Source: Methanobacteriota archaeon
Lineage (GTDB): Archaea > Halobacteriota > Methanosarcinia > Methanosarcinales > Methanoperedenaceae
DNA: 7,669 nt
NCBI GenBank assembly: GCA_018900975.1
Contig: JAHIFK010000185.1
Span: 1-7,669 of the forward strand
Direction: 5' to 3'
The first letter of the stretch is position 1. Each line of letters opens with the position of its first letter. The notes below the pieces were generated by a model, which had not been told where the DNA came from, ran no database searches, and saw nothing but the letters and a program-made list of their open reading frames with translations. The position numbers were made by a program, and so were the translations under genes. Shown piece by piece: positions 5,545 through 7,669 of this stretch.

Positions 5545-6743
5545 ACCGGCACAGTTATCTGTTTTGCCCCTCTCCAGTATATTATCTTGACTGGTTTTAT
5601 TTCAACCAGTATTCTTGAAATTATCGGGGTTAACTGCCACGCTTTTGGAAGTTCTGATGTGGCGTATTTTCTTGTGTAATCCGGATATTTTGTGAGGAAT
5701 AAAGTTCGCGCAGCAAGCATCTGGATAAAGCGAAATGGTATGTCAGTAAGCCCGTATATCTTGACTTCACCTGTTACAAGGAGAGCCTTGTTCTCGTAAA
5801 TGTTACTCGTGTCACGCTTGTCAATAAGAAAAGCAACCTTTTTGTTCTTTTTCATAATTTTCATTTTCTTTGCTTCTTTTGAGGTATTAAAAAAAATACT
5901 CTGTCCATCGAAAATATAGACAACGGGCGTGACGTGTGTGACACCCTTCAGGGAATTTCCAACATATGCGAAACTGGAATCCCGGACAAGGTTGTATATG
6001 TCAGGAGGAAGCCAGGGGACTTTTGAGACGAGATAAGCCGATGTCACAGATGTCAATGATATAAAGAGAAAATATGCAAGGATTATTGATACAAGGTAAT
6101 TATCCTGCTGGATGATTGGCAGTAGCAAGAGCGAGATTATACCGAAGAAAACGTTGTTAATATCAAGTTTTCTGAGGTATCTCAATTCAGTATACGGCGT
6201 ATGTTCGAGTTCTATCCTTTTTTCAGCAAGCTTTTTCAGGTTGATAGACCTCCAGAGCGCAAGGATGGATGTCCATACCCCAAGTCCCATCCTGTAGCAG
6301 ATGTCCCAGATGAGAAGGCTTACGAACAATAGCAGGACGATGCTGGGGTCTTTCCCGAGCCAGTATTCGATCAGATTCGACCCGAAATTGAATAAATAAA
6401 CCATGAAAGTGATAAATATGGCAAGTCCTGGTAACGCTTCGTAGTGTTTCCTGTGAAAGAGTATCCCCCTGTACCGCTCAAGCAGTTCATTTTCATTCAT
6501 ACTGAGCGGCGCCCTGAATTTGCGCAGGGTCGGACCAAGCTGGAGTATCAGCAGGCTCCACGATACGGCGACAAGTATCCCGATAGAACCATAAAGAAGC
6601 GAAACAGTTTTCAGGTCAAAGATGAAGCCCAGTATCAGACCAATGACCAGAAGAAGCAGCAACTGCAGAAGGATGCTGTATCTGTAAGGGAGAAGAGAAA
6701 AAGGAGGGATGCTCACTACGATTATTTCGTATATCCATTTCAT
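5541..6743 (-). CDS. Polytopic membrane protein with C-terminal PNPOx-like domain
   Basis: A 400-residue fusion. Residues 1-240 hold about six hydrophobic segments (around 23-42, 48-69, 104-120, 133-165, 195-211 and 215-240) with a charged loop at 73-100 (ENELLERYRG). Residues 248-400 form a split-barrel domain like that of the next gene: SFAYVGNSLKGVTHVTPVVY (257-276), IFFNTSKEAKKMKIM (283-297), VAFLIDKRDTSN (303-314), LLVTGEVKI (321-329) and VKIIYWRG (385-392). The membrane part is not recognised. The layout suggests an FMN- or F420-type domain tethered to the membrane, probably on the cytoplasmic face, perhaps for redox work on lipids or quinones; this is inference. It heads the operon. 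The ribosome site GGAG is directly next to the ATG (spacing zero), which is unusual and leaves the start slightly uncertain, but no better start is seen. Confidence 0.8.
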   Translation of the reverse strand: MKWIYEIIVVSIPPFSLLPYRYSILLQLLLLLVIGLILGFIFDLKTVSLLYGSIGILVAVSWSLLILQLGPTLRKFRAPLSMNENELLERYRGILFHRKHYEALPGLAIFITFMVYLFNFGSNLIEYWLGKDPSIVLLLFVSLLIWDICYRMGLGVWTSILALWRSINLKKLAEKRIELEHTPYTELRYLRKLDINNVFFGIISLLLLPIIQQDNYLVSIILAYFLFISLTSVTSAYLVSKVPWLPPDIYNLVRDSSFAYVGNSLKGVTHVTPVVYIFDGQSIFFNTSKEAKKMKIMKKNKKVAFLIDKRDTSNIYENKALLVTGEVKIYGLTDIPFRFIQMLAARTLFLTKYPDYTRKYATSELPKAWQLTPIISRILVEIKPVKIIYWRGAKQITVPV

Positions 6744-6757
6744 CTCCTTTTTTTCAT
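6740..6757 (-). other. Possible 5-codon leader ORF ending in an ATGA overlap
   Basis: On the minus strand ATG AAA AAA AGG AGA TGA (MKKRR) runs from 6757 to 6740 and its TGA overlaps the ATG of the membrane-protein gene. Since the GGAG ribosome site is too close to that ATG, re-initiation after this leader could explain how translation begins. It is very short and could be chance. Confidence 0.2.
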
Positions 6758-6836
6758 GATCAATTGAATGATTTTTATGTACTGCAATGATAATAAATGT
6801 CTCTAATGAATTCTACAATGAATTGTGCAAAAAAAA

Positions 6837-6852
6837 CCAAAAGCTATTTATA
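6837..6852 (+). promoter_or_regulatory. BRE/TATA promoter of the multiheme cytochrome gene
   Basis: CCAAAAGC (6837-6844) followed by TATTTATA (6845-6852) fits a BRE plus TATA box. The start would be near 6877, exactly where the AAAACG repeats begin, giving an untranslated leader of about 78 nt. A second TATA-like ACTATAAAAA (6901-6910) could drive a shorter transcript starting around 6933. Confidence 0.5.
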
Positions 6853-6876
6853 CAAAACAATAGATGAAGAAATCCT

Positions 6877-6930
6877 AAAAACGCATATTAAAAACGCATA
6901 ACTATAAAAACGTCAAACGCATAAAAACGT
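6877..6930 (+). repeat. Iterated AAAACG motifs in the cytochrome leader
   Basis: AAAAACGCATA occurs exactly at 6877-6887 and 6890-6900, TAAAAACGT exactly at 6905-6913 and 6922-6930, and AAACGCATA at 6915-6923. The core AAACG is thus present five times in 54 bases, at irregular steps of 13, 16, 7 and 10. It lies between the TATA box and the start codon, where it could bind a repressor or act in the RNA leader. Confidence 0.65.
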
Positions 6931-6954
6931 TAAATAAAAAAGTAGGAAGGAAAA

Positions 6955-7669
6955 ATGCAAATGAGAATGGGTGTATTTATAATACTAACTGGAATTTTTT
7001 TACTTGTTGTTCCAAATGTAACCGCTTCTGATAATTCATGTATCGATTGTCATAAAACAATATCTCCATTTATCGAGATCCAGAAGCAGTTTAACCAGAT
7101 AAGGGTAGAACATCTTGAAAAGAACGTGGTATGTTCGCTTGAGTGTCATGAGGACCGCGTAAGGCAGCTTGCAACCGCAAATTATCAGCAATGGTCTGAA
7201 TCTGTACATGCTTTAAAAGGCGTTACATGTGAGGTATGCCACGGCGGCAACCCTAAGGTGGAGGATAAAGCAGGGGCACATAAGAACATGGTCCAACGAA
7301 CTGACACTGAAAGCCCTGTTTATTATACAAATGTTCCCGATACCTGCGGGAAATGTCACGCTGAAGAAATGGAGCATTTCAAGAATACCATGCATTACCA
7401 GAGATTAAAAGCTGAATCCCGCGCTCCTTCATGTGTCACATGTCACAGGCCGCACACTTTTAAGGTGCTAAAAGCCTCTGAAATGACAGCTCTGTGCAGC
7501 GTCTGCCATAATCCCAGAGACCAGATAGCGACTGCAAGCGTTCCAATTGGCGCAAGAAATGCCCTTGAAAAACAGAAAGAATTCCAGGACGAATTGTTGA
7601 TAGCAAAAAAATCAATAGCATCAGATAAAGCTGCACGAAAAGATGTTACACGTGCACAGATAGATATGG
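6955..7669 (+). CDS. Secreted multiheme c-type cytochrome, 3' end outside window
   Basis: Extracytoplasmic electron carrier, 238 complete codons seen and still open at the window edge. A signal peptide (residues 1-24, likely cleaved after VTA) precedes heme motifs CIDCH (29-33), CEVCH (92-96), CGKCH (131-135), CVTCH (160-164) and CSVCH (181-185), plus the variant CSLECH (60-65), a CxxxCH site. Histidines such as H53, H85, H109, H138 and H147 are candidate distal ligands, so bis-His hemes are likely. The pattern WSESVHALKGVTCEVCHGG and APSCVTCHRPH is typical of the NapC/cytochrome c-554-like families, but the exact family is not decided. After residue 186 no heme motif is seen; a charged, probably helical stretch (about 203-238) follows. 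The ATG at 6955 is chosen because AGGAAGG (6944-6950) lies 4 nt upstream; ATGs at codons 3 and 5 are alternatives. Likely role in respiratory or extracellular electron transfer. Confidence 0.9.
   Translation, partial: MQMRMGVFIILTGIFLLVVPNVTASDNSCIDCHKTISPFIEIQKQFNQIRVEHLEKNVVCSLECHEDRVRQLATANYQQWSESVHALKGVTCEVCHGGNPKVEDKAGAHKNMVQRTDTESPVYYTNVPDTCGKCHAEEMEHFKNTMHYQRLKAESRAPSCVTCHRPHTFKVLKASEMTALCSVCHNPRDQIATASVPIGARNALEKQKEFQDELLIAKKSIASDKAARKDVTRAQIDM

Larger units (their letters stand above)
6744..6954. other. Divergent intergenic region between the membrane-protein operon and the cytochrome gene
   Basis: No coding frame is convincing. It is strongly A/T-rich and must carry promoters for both directions. 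For the minus strand, ACATTTATTA (6800-6791) is a plausible TATA box giving a start near 6767. For the plus strand, TATTTATA precedes an iterated leader described separately. Confidence 0.5.

Noticed and set aside
6877..6930. CRISPR-like array
   Set aside because: Units are only 9-11 bases with irregular spacing of a few bases, so there are no spacers.
7213..7395. Minus-strand 60-codon frame
   Set aside because: It lies opposite the heme motifs of the cytochrome, which are clearly the coding sense.

Overview
The window looks archaeal and most resembles a methanogen or methanotroph of the Methanosarcinales, with an ANME-2d ('Candidatus Methanoperedens')-like genome a reasonable guess. Visible support: TATA-like boxes about 25-30 bp upstream of plausible transcription starts, Shine-Dalgarno sites with GTG and ATG starts, a two-module archaeal protein disulfide oxidoreductase, and a secreted multiheme c-type cytochrome. 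The lineage is inference; no marker gene is present.

Region 1 (1-2429, +) is defence-like. It holds the 3' part of a type I restriction-modification specificity subunit (hsdS), then, after two adjacent stop codons, an AlbA_2/GHKL-ATPase/winged-helix protein (COG2865-like) that lacks most of the AlbA_2 domain expected at its N terminus. The spacer (2430-2745) starts with an 18-bp palindrome over the stop codon and two 18-bp direct repeats, and ends with the promoter of the next gene.

Region 2 (2746-4345, +) is a small secreted-protein and redox cluster. It begins with a signal-peptide protein broken into two frames, most likely by an internal deletion, and closed by a 14-bp stem-loop terminator over its stop codon. 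An ArsR-type regulator, a 12-codon mini-ORF and a two-module glutaredoxin-like protein disulfide oxidoreductase follow, closely spaced enough to be co-transcribed.

Region 3 (6743 down to 4426, -) is a tight three-gene operon: a polytopic membrane protein ending in a pyridoxamine-phosphate-oxidase-like (FMN split-barrel) domain, a soluble split-barrel protein related to it (4-nt GTGA overlap), and a class I SAM-dependent methyltransferase (3-nt gap). It converges on the oxidoreductase gene, with a hairpin between them. No established system with this composition is recognised.

Region 4 (6744-7669) is a divergent intergenic region carrying A-rich iterated AAAACG motifs, then the 5' part of a secreted cytochrome with five CxxCH motifs and one CxxxCH motif before the window ends. 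That gene runs off the edge in an open frame.

No tRNA, rRNA, CRISPR array or transposase was seen.
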